In this document: positions 1 through 11,390 of the stretch, in pieces
How positions within the stretch are numbered: the stretch's first letter is position 1
How the letters are laid out: every line of letters starts with the position of its first letter
From: Panulirus ornatus
Lineage: Eukaryota > Arthropoda > Malacostraca > Decapoda > Palinuridae
Reading direction: 5' to 3'
Assembly: GCF_036320965.1 (NCBI RefSeq)
Contig: NC_092241.1
Span: 6,326,752-6,390,751 of the forward strand
DNA length: 64,000 nucleotides
Program-made: the position numbers and the translations under genes
Notes under the pieces: model-generated
What the model saw: only the letters and a program-made list of their open reading frames with translations
Told to the model about the DNA's origin: nothing
The model's database searches: none

Positions 1-520
1 CTCATGAGCAGCCCTTTCTCAATGACGCACCACCCACTGATTTAAATCAAAACCAGCAACAATGAATTTTGGATCAGAGATTTTTCGAATGCTCATCGTA
101 TGAGGCGTGTCCAGAAAGAATGGAAAGTATGGCTATGTGAATTTCAGGGTTAAATTGAGATTCTTTGAAAGTATAGATGGAAGGAAAGAGTGACATTTGG
201 GAGATGTGGGTAAGAAATTGTCTCTCCACATCTTTGGAATGAATTGGGTTACTGCGTCCTCATTCCGCGGTCCGAATTCATAAAAGGCAAATTGTTCAGT
301 GCGAGAAAAAGAGCGAGTAGCCGAGGGAAGAGGGATGGGGAAGAGAGTTAATGTGTAAAGAGTAAGGAAAAGACTAGAACTGTGAACACATTTCAAAAGG
401 TTCTTTCATGTTTTGAATCTCCATAAAAGAGAAATGGCGCCGGAGTTTTTTTATTTATTCAAAAACATTGTAATTTGTAACATTTGCGTCACCTTGGGGC
501 TTTCCCTCTGCTAACATCGG
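1..520. other. No recognisable gene
   Basis: I see no supportable gene here. A minus-strand frame at about 133-396 is open, but it has no clear domain. Its sequence is faintly like the extreme C-terminus of a LINE reverse transcriptase, which I do not regard as sufficient for a call. Confidence 0.4.
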
Positions 521-913
521 CTGATCTACCTAACCTAACCTAACTTAGCGTAGCTTAGGTGTACCTAACTTAGCCTAACGACACCTAACGTATCCTAACC
601 TAACCTATCCTAACGTAGCCTAACCATACCTAAAGTAGTCAAACCATACTTAACCTAATGTAGCCTAACCATACCTAAACCTAAAGTTCCCTAACCATAC
701 CTAAAGTAGCCTAACCATCCTAACCTAACCATACCTACGTAGCCTAACCATACCTAAAGTAGTCAAACCATACTTAGCCTAATGTAGCTTAACCATACCT
801 AAACCTAAAGTTCCCTAACCATACCTAAAGTAGCCTAACCATCCTAACCTAACCATACCTACGTAGCCTAACCTAACCATCCTAACCTAACCATACCTAT
901 GTAGCCTAACCAT

Positions 914-915
<2 letters not shown>
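521..915. repeat. Degenerate telomere-like CCTAA tract
   Basis: The stretch is dominated by CCTAACCTAACC-type pentamers (TTAGG on the other strand), interrupted by variants such as CCTAACCATACCTAAAG and CCTAACGTAGC. Part of it is itself duplicated: the run containing ACCTAAAGTAGTCAAACC occurs twice, about 115 bp apart. (TTAGG)n is the ancestral arthropod telomere repeat. The degeneration and the long sequence on both sides indicate an interstitial or satellite-like derivative rather than a chromosome end. Confidence 0.7.
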
Positions 916-972
<57 letters not shown>

Positions 973-979
973 TATAGAT

Positions 980-1011
<32 letters not shown>

Positions 1012-1036
1012 ATAGATAGGTAGATGGATAGATAGG
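916..1036. repeat. (TA)n then (GATA)n microsatellite
   Basis: About 27 TA units pass directly into GATA/GATAGA repeats. The array directly abuts the telomere-like tract. Confidence 0.95.
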
Positions 1037-1960
1037 TAGAATAGTTTATCATCAAGCAACTGAGCCAGTGGTTAGTTCAAGTACACTCGAACCGCTCTCT
1101 CTCTCTCTCTACGTTGATACAAATTTCTAACTTCAGATGGCGCTGGTGGCAATGTGTTGGACAACTCTCAGAAATGCTGATAATTTGGCGTAGTTACACG
1201 TCTTGTATGATACATCATTCACCCTTGCGCCTGCCTCGTTCCAGCTGAGGGAAAAGTTTATCTTTTAATTTAGTCCACCCAGACTTCTGGCGCTGAAAGG
1301 ATATGTAGCCAGTGTGTCTGTGTTGATGCGGTGTTGTGTGCGTGTTTTTCCTAACTTCCACGTTTCAACGCGTTGTTACAACCACAGTGTTACGTAGCGA
1401 GAAGTGTAGACGTTATTAGTGAACATAGGTACAGTGGCTGATAAGCCACAGAGCAGCGCCAGTGGATGGAAGGCTATGATGACCATGTAAACAAACCTTC
1501 CGTTGTCGGTGCCATTGGAGCAATCGCTCGTCTTACGCAGATGGGCTAAAGTTAGCAGCGGTGGCCATAGATTGTAGTGTGTCTTGTCAACCATTTGGAT
1601 GAAGACGTTAACTGCCAGTGACTGAGGATATCAGACGACCTTGACGAGGTAAGCTAAGTGGAGTGTTCATGTTTTGATGTGTTTGGACGCAGACTGTGAA
1701 TCACTGAACGAGACTTCGAGACGAAGGACCAGATTGTGTCGTTGTTTCAGATCTTTATTCTAACTCTTATAGAATTTTGTAATGGTGTATAGGTGAATAG
1801 TTATGGTTTCTGTGGGTTATATACTCGCGGTGATAAGAATAGATAGATGTATCATCTCTTATGTAAGTCCGAAGCGCTTCGAAGTGATCAATACGAATCG
1901 TGTTGTTTCGAGAGTCGTTAGTGAAGCATGAATGTGTCAAAAAATTTTCCAAATACTATT
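1037..1960. other. Low-repeat DNA without a clear gene
   Basis: This is one of the few stretches with little simple repeat. The only gene-like signal is a good splice-donor match on the plus strand near 1648 (GAGGTAAGC). No coding frame of convincing composition lies upstream of it. It could be a 5'UTR exon, but nothing else supports that. Confidence 0.4.
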
Positions 1961-1961
1961 G

Positions 1962-1962
<1 letters not shown>

Positions 1963-2005
<43 letters not shown>

Positions 2006-2072
2006 GTCATTATTATTATTATTGTTGTTGTTATTAGTATTATTATTATCGTTATTGTTATTATCATTATTA

Positions 2073-2115
<43 letters not shown>

Positions 2116-2117
2116 CA
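1963..2117. repeat. (ATT)n microsatellite
   Basis: Trinucleotide ATT/TTA array with scattered C and G substitutions. The long poly-Ile, poly-Leu and poly-Tyr frames it generates are not genes. Confidence 0.95.
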
Positions 2118-2129
2118 TTAATAGTATTA

Positions 2130-2231
2130 CTATAATACTTAATCGCTGTTTCCTGCGTCAGCGAAGTAGCGTCACGAAATAGACGAAGAATGTGCTATCC
2201 ACTCATACACACACACACACACACACACACG

Positions 2232-2272
<41 letters not shown>

Positions 2273-2375
2273 GACGTGTATGTATATACATGTGTATGTG
2301 GGTGTGTTGGGCCATTCCTCGTCAGTTTCCTTGCGCTCCCTCGTTCACGCGGGAGACAGCGACTAAGTATAATAT
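2130..2375. mobile_element. Two opposed LINE 3'-tail fragments around (CA)n/(GT)n
   Basis: Positions 2130-2200 match, in reverse orientation, the tail of the RTE-like LINE described at 3372-6010 (GCTGTTTCCTGCGTCAGCGA then TAGCG). After a CA/GT microsatellite at 2204-2270, positions 2270-2370 match the same tail in forward orientation and end with GGGAGACAGCGACTAAG. The structure looks like two tail pieces, head to head around a dinucleotide array. Nothing coding remains. Confidence 0.65.
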
Positions 2376-2379
2376 ACTA

Positions 2380-3120
2380 ATAATGACAAGTGAAATACAA
2401 ATGACTTACAATTCTCGTCATCCAGTTAAGCTTCGATCCTTTTTTTTTCTCTACCCAAAATCCGATCGTCTGCGATTCTGCTCTTGTCGATCGCCTGTAT
2501 CACATCACTCCCATCAATAGATAGATGAATCTAACACATCATCACCTCATTAACCACCCCATACTGATGTGGTTCACCTTCGCGAAGCCAGACGGCCCCA
2601 CCCCCCTTTTCAAACTACGGCTCTCTAGCCACGTCTTCTGCTGACTGGTCCACTGTGGCTGTCATGATGGAAGCTAAGGGAACATAGGGTACTTTTATTG
2701 GGCAGGATATACAAGGGGAGGTAGTAAAAGGACAGTGAGAACCCACTGGGGGTCTAAGTAAAAACCCTTTGTGACCCCGACACACCCCTCGCGGTAATCC
2801 CCTTTGGCGCTTTAGCCACACTGGAGGACCATAGGTGGGGTTGGTGCCCCAATAGATTTTGCCCCGGGGGTCTTGCCAGCACAGATCAATCGAGAAGAGG
2901 AGTCAAGAGGCCCAAAGTGGGGGAACTGCTGCTACTGACGGAGGCAATACCACATAGACTTAAGGCCAAACGAGGTGACGCCTCAAATCTATGACTTCAC
3001 TGGTTAGCCACAAATGAGTGGAGGATGGCAATTAACCCCTCGTTAAGACCTGTTAACGATTGGCGGAATAGAGTGGTGATTCACTGACCACGGGGAGTCT
3101 TTCCTAACCTGGATCCGACG
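2380..3120. other. Intergenic DNA, nothing recognised
   Basis: No convincing exon, RNA gene or repeat is visible. Minus-strand frames near 2615-2821 have no recognisable domain. Confidence 0.4.
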
Positions 3121-3124
3121 GCCT

Positions 3125-3301
3125 TGGTGTTGCGATTAGCGTTGCTGACCTTGACGCATTCACGGGCTTAGCCCGCCCCGCCCAGGGTCGACCATGGCAT
3201 CGGTTCGAGTCCTGGTTTGTGGCAGTCGGTCCACAGTCAACCTCAGCTGTTCAGCCACCTGTGGGGTTGGTTGATGATATAGGTACCTGGGTCAGGCGAG
3301 C

Positions 3302-3302
<1 letters not shown>
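3125..3302 (+). mobile_element. tRNA-derived SINE (copy 1)
   Basis: A pol III A-box-like segment (GCGATTAGCGTTGCTGACC) is followed about 80 bp later by a B box (GGTTCGAGTCC), then a conserved tail (GTCGGTCCACAGTCAACC, CAGCTGTTCA, GGTACCTGG.TCAGGC). The element ends in a (TA)n array. Four further copies in this window share the same body (31573, 39538 reversed, 62015 more diverged, 63568). This is the layout of a tRNA-headed SINE with a dinucleotide tail. Confidence 0.8.

Positions 3303-3371
<69 letters not shown>
3303..3371. repeat. (TA)n
   Basis: About 34 TA units, lying between the SINE tail and the 3' end of the reverse-oriented LINE. Confidence 0.98.
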
Positions 3372-3376
<5 letters not shown>

Positions 3377-6010
3377 TTATTATATCAACTTGATTGCTGT
3401 TTCCCGTGTCAGCGAGAGCGCGCCAGGAAACAGACAAAGAAAGACCCATCCACAAAAATACATACACGCTCATACACCTACATATACATACATATAGATA
3501 TACATAACATATACATGCATATGCATACACATACAGAGCTATACACATATATACCCATATACATACTCATACTTACTTGCTTTCATCCTTTCTCGGCGCC
3601 ACCCCGCCCCACAGCAAACGGCATCACCACTGCCTGCGTCAGCGAGGTAGCGCCAGGAAAACCCCCCAAAAAGGCCACATTCTTTCACACTCAGTCTCTA
3701 GCTGTCATGTAATAATGCACCGAAACCACAGCTCCTTATCCACATCCAGCCTCCACAGACCATTCCATGGTTTACCCCAGACATTTTACATGCCCTGGTT
3801 CAGTCCATTGACAACATGTCGACCACGGTATACCACATCGTTCCAATTCACTCTTTTCCTTGCACTCCTCTCACCCTCCTGCATGTTCAGACCCCGAATG
3901 CTCAAGGTCTTTTCCACTCCATCCTTCCACCTCCAATCTGGTCTCCCGCTTCTCCTTGTTCCCTCCATCTCTGACACATATATCCTCTTGGTCACTCTTT
4001 CCTCACTCATTCTCTCTATATGTCCAAACTATTTCAATACACCTGTAATTTTTTATTACAGCACATCTCTCTTACCATTTCATTACTTGCTCGATCAAAC
4101 CACCTCCACATATTGTCCTCAAACATTTAATTTCCAACACATTCACTCTCCTCCTTACAACCCTATCTATTACCCATGTAACGCATCCATATAATATTAT
4201 TGGAACTGCTATTCCTTCAAATATACCCATTTTCCTCATTTTCGCTCTGCGAGATAACGTTTTGTCTTTCCACACATTCTTCATCGCTCCCAGAACCTTC
4301 GCCCCCTCCCACACCCTATGACTCACTTCTACTTCCATGGTTCCATTTGCTGCTAAGTCCACTCTTATATATCTAAAACACTTCTCTTCCTCCAGTTTTT
4401 CTCCATTCAAGCTCACATCCCAACTAACTTCTCTCAATCCTGCTGAACCTAATAACCTTGCTCTTATTCACATTAACTCTCAACTTTCTACTTTCACACT
4501 CTTTTCCAAACTCAGTCACCAGCTTCTGCAGTTTCTCACTCGAATTAGCCACTAGTGCTGTGTCATCGGCGAACATCAACTGATTCAATTCCCTGGCCCT
4601 CTCATCCCCAACAGACTGCATACTCGCCTATCTCTCCAAAACTCTTGCATTTATCTCCCAGACCATATCCTCCATTAACAAATTAAACAACCATGTGGAC
4701 ATCACACACCCCTACCGCAGACCGAGCTTCACTGGGAACCAATCACTCTCCTTTCTTCCTACTCGTACATGTGCCTTACATCCTTGATAAAATCTTCTCT
4801 GCTTTTAGCAGCTTACCTCCCACACCGTATTCTCTTCATTCCTTCCACAAAGCATCTCTATCCACTCTGTCATATACCTTCTCCAGCTCCATAAATGCCA
4901 CATACAAATCTGTTTTTTCAAGTTTTCTCACATACATTCTTCAAAGCAAACACCTGATCCACACATCCTCTACCACTTCTGAAACCACACTGCTCTTCCC
5001 CAATTTGATGCTCTGTACATGCCTTCGCCCTCTCAATCAATACCCTCCCATACAACTTTCCAGGAATACTCAGCAAACTTATGCCTCTGTAGTCTGAACA
5101 CTCACCTTTATCCCCTTTGCCTTTGTACAGTGGCACTATGCATGCATTCCGCCAATCCTCAGGCACTTCACCATGACCTGTACGTACACTGAATATCCTT
5201 ACCAACCAATCAACAACACAGTCACCTCCTTTCTTAATAAATGCAACTGCAATACCATCCAATCCCAACGCCTTGCCGGATTACATCTTCCGCAAGGCAT
5301 CCCATCAGCTGGCTCTCTCAGCACTTGATACAAAAGTCTCTCTTTTACACGCCTATCAATTAACACAATCTAATAGTGCCTTTTGACCATCTCTGCCGCT
5401 CACATACTTGTGTATATCTCCCTTTTCAAACTAGGTATTCTCAGTCACCAGTCTTTTTTCCAGCGCACCAATCCACAAGCTAGTCACCATTTCCATTCAC
5501 AGCACTGAACACCCCCATGTACACCAATTACACCCTCAAATGCCGCATTACTCACCTTCGCATTTAAACCACCCATCACTAATACAAGGTCTCGTGCACC
5601 AAAACTGCTGACACACACACACAGCTGTTCCCAAAACACTTGCCTCTTATGACTTTTCTTCTCATGACCAGGTGCATAAGCACCAACAATCACCCATCCC
5701 TCCATCCATTTTCAGTTGTACCCACATCAGTCTAGAATTTACTTCTTTACACTCTATCTCACACTCCCACAACTCCTACTTTAGGTGTATTGCTACTCCT
5801 TCCTTAGCTCTTATCCATTCACCAACCCTTGACTTTACTCTCAAGACTTTCCCAAACCACTATTCCCCTTTACCCTTGAGCTTCATCTCACTCAGAGTCA
5901 GAACATCCAGGTTTCTCTCCACAAACATACTACCTATCTCTCCTTTTCTTTCATCTTGCTTACATCCACACGCATTCAGACACTCCAATCTGAGCCTTCG
6001 AGGAGGATGA
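3372..6010 (-). mobile_element. RTE-like non-LTR retrotransposon, near full length, broken
   Basis: On the minus strand the pieces run in LINE order across several frames. First comes an AP-endonuclease segment at about 5705-5484 (VGAYAPGHE, then VMGGLNAKV, where families of this type usually have GDLNA). The reverse-transcriptase segments follow: a GLDGIA region and PLYKGKGDKGECSDYRGISLLS at about 5268-4918, then [18 protein letters not shown]. The catalytic FADDTALVA lies near 4570, and the C-terminal LYGCVTW and TRRSGRPDWRWKDG segments end near 3786. Frameshifts and stops separate the pieces, so it is inactive. The noncoding 3' tail lies at 3372-3700 next to (TA)n. Three other large copies occur at 16967, 28610 and 47885. 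Assignment to the RTE group is from the FRxGRG...DQ, FADD and RGRP..W patterns and is not certain. Confidence 0.85.
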
Positions 6011-6620
6011 GCACTCTCAACTTGACTCCTTCTGCTCCCTTAGTTGCCTCTGTCGTCTCAGTTCACATCAAAGAAAATACTCTTGAGTCAGTCTCTACAT
6101 GTGTTGTAATGTCTATTTTTGTGGGTATGTTTGGAAATGATAAGGTACGGAGGAATGAGGTACCACGATGTGCAATTGGTTTGGTACCGGTGAAGCCACC
6201 AGTCTCTCGATATCTCCCAGGACAAGATTCCCTCCCGTCTCAAAGCCCGTGTTTTTTTTCTTATTTATGGAAATTAGTCAAGACAAATGAATAACAGAAA
6301 ACGTTGAACATTTTCTTTTGCCCAAGTATATGGAGAAAATACACCCCGCTGTGTCTTATACCTTCAGTCGAAATTATGATCTTTATATTTCCCTTCAACT
6401 ACGACAGCTTTAAGGAAGCCTGAAAACATGTTTTTGTAGAACGGGAACGTACATGCCCTGGGGAGGAAGGTGCTACACTAAAGCTCCGAGCAGCCAGCCC
6501 ATGATGCTAGATGGGAATACAAGAAAGTTTGTGGTATTACTTGACCAATGACATGGTCAATTTCATGTGCCAATGGGGGCTGAGCAACCTCAAGGTTCAT
6601 TGTGAACCACAACTCCTCTT
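6011..6620. other. Intergenic DNA, nothing recognised
   Basis: The left flank of the tandem gene array. No exon or repeat family could be supported. Confidence 0.4.
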
Positions 6621-6979
6621 GGTCAGAGCGTGTGTTTGGAAGTTCTCAATCTGGTCTCCTAAACTTTACGTATTGTAAGTCCATCAGAAAATACGACCTT
6701 TTTTGAATCTCAGTTACCTGGAGACTGGAATTTTTTTTTTATCCTTTCCACATCTGATACATTTTTGAAAAGACTTTTACAGTGAAAAAGTTGAGTGAAG
6801 TAGCTGGGAATAGATATGACTCAGTGATATGAATCAGTCTAAAATCCTGGCATTGGAGGACCACACAAAACGCTTGTAGGAATTTACTTCAGTTCCTCTC
6901 TCGATATAGCTAAACCACACACAGCCTATATCTACTGTATGAAGAAGGATCATTGGAAAATATCGAATCTAAGACAATA

Positions 6980-6985
6980 TTTATT
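6980..6985 (-). promoter_or_regulatory. Candidate poly(A) signal of gene A
   Basis: AATAAA on the minus strand, about 710 bp past the stop codon of gene A. The matching hexamer occurs in gene C (15853-15858) and gene B (11307-11312). AT richness makes a chance match possible. Confidence 0.4.
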
Positions 6986-7695
6986 TCATCTCAAGAACGA
7001 AGCTACAGTATCGATACTAAGGAAAGTATATAGCAAAATACCCTAGTTGGTATATCCTAAAAGATGAAGCAAAATTGCAACGAGAAATGAGAATCCTGAA
7101 GGACTGTCAACAGGAGACAGAAGGACCCTGACTTTAAGATCTACTGTCAACTTAACACTGCCAGTAGATAATCAGAATCCTCTGCTTTGTCAGCTGAGAG
7201 AAAGACGCCTAAGTCTCCACTCTCAGCTCTGCATCGTCAGCTGGGAGCCAAACCCTAAGGTCTACTCGCAGCTCTACATTATGAGAAAGACACTATTAAG
7301 TAAGTCACACGAAAGACTTGCACTGGGCGATTTCTTTCGTCTCATGACTACAATCATCACACAAGAGCCCAAAACTGTGTCGGCTTTTGTTACCAGTCGG
7401 GAGAGAACTTGGAGATTTTTCTCCCTGACTCTGCAACACATCCTGCCTGTGTGTAGAGTTGGCCATCTGGTGTAGTACCTTCACGTACTGGGCCAGTTGG
7501 CTCTCACTGACACTCAAGATGAGGTATGTGGGAGACCCGGTGCCATGTTGCTGTGGCGGTCAAGTGCCACCTTGGCTGCTGCCATGCACAGTGGCCCACC
7601 GCCGAGCATCATGGTCGACGAGAGGGATGGCCAATAAGGAACCTTCCGGTACCATATATCATTGTTTAGCCACAGTAACGGCGTCTGCCGGAACC

Positions 7696-7938
7696 TTAGA
7701 CAATGAAAGGCACGCTTGGGTAGATGAGGCTATTGACGTCCTGGTATGGGTCAGGGTTGATCAGATCTACATCAATACCTGAGCTAAAGCGGCGTCGGGA
7801 TCCACCACGACTCTTGCCAGAGCCACGTCGAGAACCTCTGAAGCCACGACGCTGGAACCCAAAGGGCGCAGCATCGGTCACAGTGGCCAGGGCGACCAAG
7901 ACAACCAGAAGCATTGCCACGACGCGGAGGAAGTTCAT
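7696..7938 (-). CDS. Secreted cationic Gly/Arg-rich peptide precursor, copy A
   Basis: An 80-aa precursor on one coding exon. Residues 1-23 are a clear signal peptide (MNFLRVV, a Leu/Val-rich core, then ATVTDA before the cut). The predicted 57-aa mature chain has no cysteine. Its first 28 residues hold nine Arg and one Lys among Gly, Ser and Phe (FQRRGFRGSRR...GGSRRRF). Its C-terminal half is acidic to neutral and holds LINPDPY and a hydrophobic end, IYPSVPFIV. The dibasic and tribasic runs could be convertase sites. The ATG is chosen because it begins the signal peptide, 31 nt after a splice acceptor. Composition and signal peptide fit an antimicrobial or other host-defence peptide, but I do not recognise the family. 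The protein is identical in copies C, D and E. Confidence 0.8.
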   Translation of the reverse strand: MNFLRVVAMLLVVLVALATVTDAAPFGFQRRGFRGSRRGSGKSRGGSRRRFSSGIDVDLINPDPYQDVNSLIYPSVPFIV

Positions 7939-7969
7939 CTTGAGCTGGTGTAGGAGGCTGATGCAAACA

Positions 7970-8026
7970 CTGGAAATAAAGACATTTTTTCCTGATCACA
8001 CGTAGCATTTGATAATTGACATTAAT

Positions 8027-8091
<65 letters not shown>

Positions 8092-8116
8092 TATCACACA
8101 TGGTAAGGGAACATAC
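7970..8116 (-). other. 5'UTR intron of gene A
   Basis: Minus-strand boundaries are CAAG|GTATGT at 8117/8116 and TTTATTTCCAG|TG at 7970/7969. Most of the 147-bp intron is (TA)n at about 8029-8087. The same donor and acceptor are kept in genes C, D and E, while intron length varies from 147 to 1,641 bp. Confidence 0.7.
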
Positions 8117-8220
8117 CTTGAAAGATATTAGAGGTTGGCTGGATCACCGACCAGTTGGCTGTGTGTGTGTGTGTCTGTAGATTCCGTGTCAGCAGCCATA
8201 TATATATACCACCCATAGAT
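8117..8220 (-). promoter_or_regulatory. TATA promoter and noncoding exon 1 of gene A
   Basis: On the minus strand a TATATATATATGG box at about 8206-8194 lies 80-90 bp upstream of the splice donor at 8116. Transcription would start near 8165-8175 and exon 1 would be about 55 nt. Exon 1 carries AGCCAACTGGTCGGTGATCC, which is conserved even in the diverged gene B. The TSS itself is not visible. Confidence 0.65.
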
Positions 8221-8222
8221 CA

Positions 8223-8700
8223 GTGCCAAGTCTCGCTAGGCCAGATAACTACAATCATTGCTCTTTATGTATATCAAAGTTTCTTTGCAGTTTAATCATT
8301 ATACCCATCTTGATGAAAGAGATAAGTTGTATGAGTAAAACTCTCTTAATTTCTTCTGTGATGAAGACGGTCCAATATCATGTTGATGGTCGTATCATTG
8401 GTGAGGTATGAGGTGTGTGGCAGCCGTGGTGGTGGCCAGAGGGACTTCCCTGACCATGAAATGAACTGGTCGATCCACTTCCTCCATTCCTCTCGAGAAC
8501 GGGTGAATCGTCGTCACTCGCTGCTCACACTTGTGTGTATCCCAGGGAAGCTGGTTATGACCCTCCTTGAAATGTATATCTGGATATCAGAGCATCCCAT
8601 CAAGGTGACCGTACCTATACAATACCTCCGGCTTTTTGATGATGTTGGTTATGTACGGTATCCAGGATAGAGTGGAGGAGTTCTGTACGTGTCACATTTC
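8223..8700. repeat. Conserved spacer upstream of gene A
   Basis: This segment is nearly identical at 18590-19070 and 22891-23370. Short open frames on the plus strand (for example from 8380) have no recognisable domain and no promoter or splice support, so I treat it as promoter-proximal spacer copied with the gene. Confidence 0.6.
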
Positions 8701-8724
8701 TATGTTACAGGAAGCTTGAAACTT

Positions 8725-8945
8725 GAGGGTTTTGCAATTAAAGAGAGTGAGTGAGTGACATGAAAAGATACACGAAGAACTTGAGGGTTTTCAATTGAAC
8801 AGAGTGAGTGAGTGACATGAAAAGATACACGAAGAACTTGAGGGTTTTCAATTGAACATAGTGAGTGAATGACATGAAAAGATACACGAAGAACTTGAGG
8901 GTTTTCAATTGAACAGAGTGAGTGAGTGACATGAAAAGATACACT
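8725..8945. repeat. 57-bp tandem repeat, 4 copies
   Basis: A unit of about 57 bp containing GAGTGAGTGACATGAAAAG and ACACGAAGAACTTGAGGG. Four copies are present here, against three in the equivalent places at 19087-19255 and 23388-23560. Copy number therefore changed after the unit duplication. Confidence 0.85.
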
Positions 8946-8999
8946 AGGTAATTGCGAAATAGCACTGCTAAATCAACCTGGTAACTGGTTTCTCCCATT

Positions 9000-10550
9000 T
9001 GGTCCAAGTCTGATGAAGAGAATAGATGTTTTCAGTCTGATAGAAAGTATGTATTTTAGTGAAGAGGGGAGAGAAACCCAGGCGAATTGTACGAAGGTAA
9101 ATCATTGCCATATATACGAATTGGGTTCAAAGTTGAAGACAGATGTTTATCTATGGAGAGAGTAAGTGATAAGACAGACCCTTGAGGAACGCCACTACAG
9201 AAAAGAATAGCGAGTAGAAATGGCTTCAACAGTGCCCACTGCAGTGGAGCTTTTAGAGAGGAACCTATACACTAGAAGCAAGAAGTAATCAAAATAGATA
9301 AAGAAAGAAACTTAATACAAAGTATAAGAGTGCTATCACAGTCTGCCAAACAAAGGCTTTGAAGATCTCGAGAACCATGACAAAGGAAAAATGAATCACC
9401 GAAATGTTTGAAACAGGAGGACCAGACACGAGTCACACTAGAGCAAGATGAACCATAGATCTTGGTGACCAGAAAGAGGGGAGTGGAAATCTAAATGATT
9501 TAGACATTGAAAAATATAAAAAAAATTTAGATAATTCTGGAAAGGCAGTGAAAATGAGTGCATTGGTTTAGAATGATATTATATTTAAAAAGAAAGGCAG
9601 TCAAAATGAGTGCATTGGTTTAGAATGATATCATTTCTAAGAAAAGAAAATGGCCTACGCCAAGAGATGATTCTAAAAGGGAAGGAAATTTAGATTTTTA
9701 GACGAAAGAGGCCATCAAGGATCAGAGCCAGCCCGATGACACATTTCCCCAGGACTCAGCACGGTATGTTCTATGGGTCATACATCTTGGCCATTTCAAC
9801 CTGGCAAACCTCTCATGCATGAAGAAACATAGAAGAAGACATAGGTTCTGAGGAAAGAGATGAGGGGTTGGACTACACATACGATCATCTAAAGTAGATT
9901 CAGTGGAGAACAAGTTAGAAACGTTGAACAGCTTTATAAGTTGAAAAGTTAGATATAGATTGATCAGATCGGAAGAGAGGAGGATTGGATATGCTGGAAA
10001 CGTTACGGGACATACCTTGGGCTTAGGACCAGTAGAAGAAGACAGTAAATCAGCATACTCTCATTTTCATCTAAAAATGGAGTTGGCTTTTTTGAATGAG
10101 AGCATTCCACTTATTCTGAGCAGATATGAAAGGAAGGTGGTATTCAAGGGAACGGTAGAGAGAGAGAGTTTCCTAGACCAGCATCCTCTGTCCCTGATAC
10201 AACAAGCAACAGAACAGGAGCGAATAAGCCATAATTAGCAGGAAGAAGTTCTGGTAATTGAGTGGATGTTGAACTCCATCCCAGCCACAATAACCGCTAC
10301 TAAATGCACAGCTCAGCTAGAGGAATCCCGGCAAAGAAAGCAATACGATTCCAAGGAAAGTCAGGAGAGAAATTGTGTAGGGATGACCTCTGGCGTCTTC
10401 CAAAGTGTTCAAGTTGTTGGTGTTCTAAAGAGAGAGGATATGTGGTTGGAGTGTCCATTTGGAAGTGACGGAGATGCGACTGTGGTTAGACGACCCTCTG
10501 GGTTGAGAAATAATGTTTAGTGTGAGGGATCAAAGAGTGATAAAGAGGTG
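9000..10550 (-). mobile_element. Decayed Jockey-like LINE in spacer A
   Basis: Minus-strand frames retain the reverse-transcriptase motif GVPQGSVLS at about 9194-9169 and an upstream STLDD-type segment near 9900. The catalytic Y[AG]DD box is degenerate (YGND in the equivalent copy C). The frame is interrupted many times. Equivalent remnants occur in spacers C and D, so insertion predates the array. Confidence 0.6.
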
Positions 10551-11390
10551 AGAGTCTTGGGAGATTTTCCCGTGATAAAGAGCAGAGAAGAAAGGCCTCG
10601 GTACCACCAAGGAAGAACCTGGTTATATTCTAACAAATTCTTATGGTATACGCTGAAATCCCACACCCATAAGTCTTCAGTGCGTGGATGGGAAAAGAGC
10701 AATGAATCGTGTCAGGACATCAAAAAGCCGAAAACGTTTACATATGTGGACCATTTAGGATAGCGAGAATCTACGAGAGAAAACGAAGAGGAATATTTGA
10801 GGCCAACAAGTTCAAAGTTGAAATATTTGTCCAGTTGTGTCGAAAAATAAGCAGTCATCTGTATATTTACCCAGAGTTACATTCGATATATTTCAAGTAC
10901 GTCATGAGCGTCGACCTCCAAGTGGTCTGAGGAGTAACTTTAAATGCCAACGGGTGGCTTTTCCAGTCTTCTCTTAATAAAGACAAGTTCTACTTCGGCA
11001 GAATATAGTCTCTAGCGCAAAGTACCTCATAACAGCCTGTACAGCTATAACAAAAATCTAGCAACTTCAAAGATTCAGAGGTCTACTTTGTTCACAATGT
11101 ATTATATATGGCAAAGTAAACGCTTCCAAGATTGCATTACCTGACACTAGAAAATATTCAGTAAAACATGTGAATCTAAGACACTAACATACACATACAC
11201 AACTTGGTATATCAATATACCTGTTGTTCTCCTCCAACAGGAGTTATACCACGTACTCTATTCTTCAAATGAAGGATTAGTGAAAAATGTAAACTCTTTA
11301 AGAATATTTATTTGATCTAGTGAATGAATTGAAATTGCATTATCACTGCTACTTGCACAACAGGCAAGAAACATTATATGATATGAGAAC
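10551..11390. repeat. Spacer and 3' flank of gene B
   Basis: Conserved with 20870-21700 and 25190-25990. It holds no supportable gene. The section from about 10924 on is the B/D/E-type 3' flank. Confidence 0.5.

Larger units (their letters stand above)
6630..11390. repeat. Tandem gene unit A with its spacer
   Basis: This unit contains gene A, its promoter and about 3.1 kb of spacer. Stop codon to stop codon from gene A to gene B is 4,329 bp. The same order (3' flank, coding exon, (TA)n intron, exon 1, promoter, 57-bp repeats, Jockey remnant, 3' flank of the next gene) recurs in units C and D. The 3' flanks of genes A and C are of one type. Those of B, D and E are another, which suggests that a two-gene block was duplicated. 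Confidence 0.85.

Noticed and set aside
1600..1660. Exon with the splice donor GAGGTAAGC
   Set aside because: The donor match is good, but no coding frame, promoter or acceptor partner is visible.
7305..7517. 70-codon minus-strand frame after gene A (repeated in all copies)
   Set aside because: It opens with TTG, has no ATG, and lies past the stop codon of the peptide gene. Conservation is better explained by 3'UTR or duplication.
7281..7782. Plus-strand frames opposite gene A (and the same opposite the other copies)
   Set aside because: They are antisense to the peptide gene and its 3'UTR, and are repeated only because the whole unit is repeated. The minus-strand frame has the signal peptide, splice sites and TATA box.
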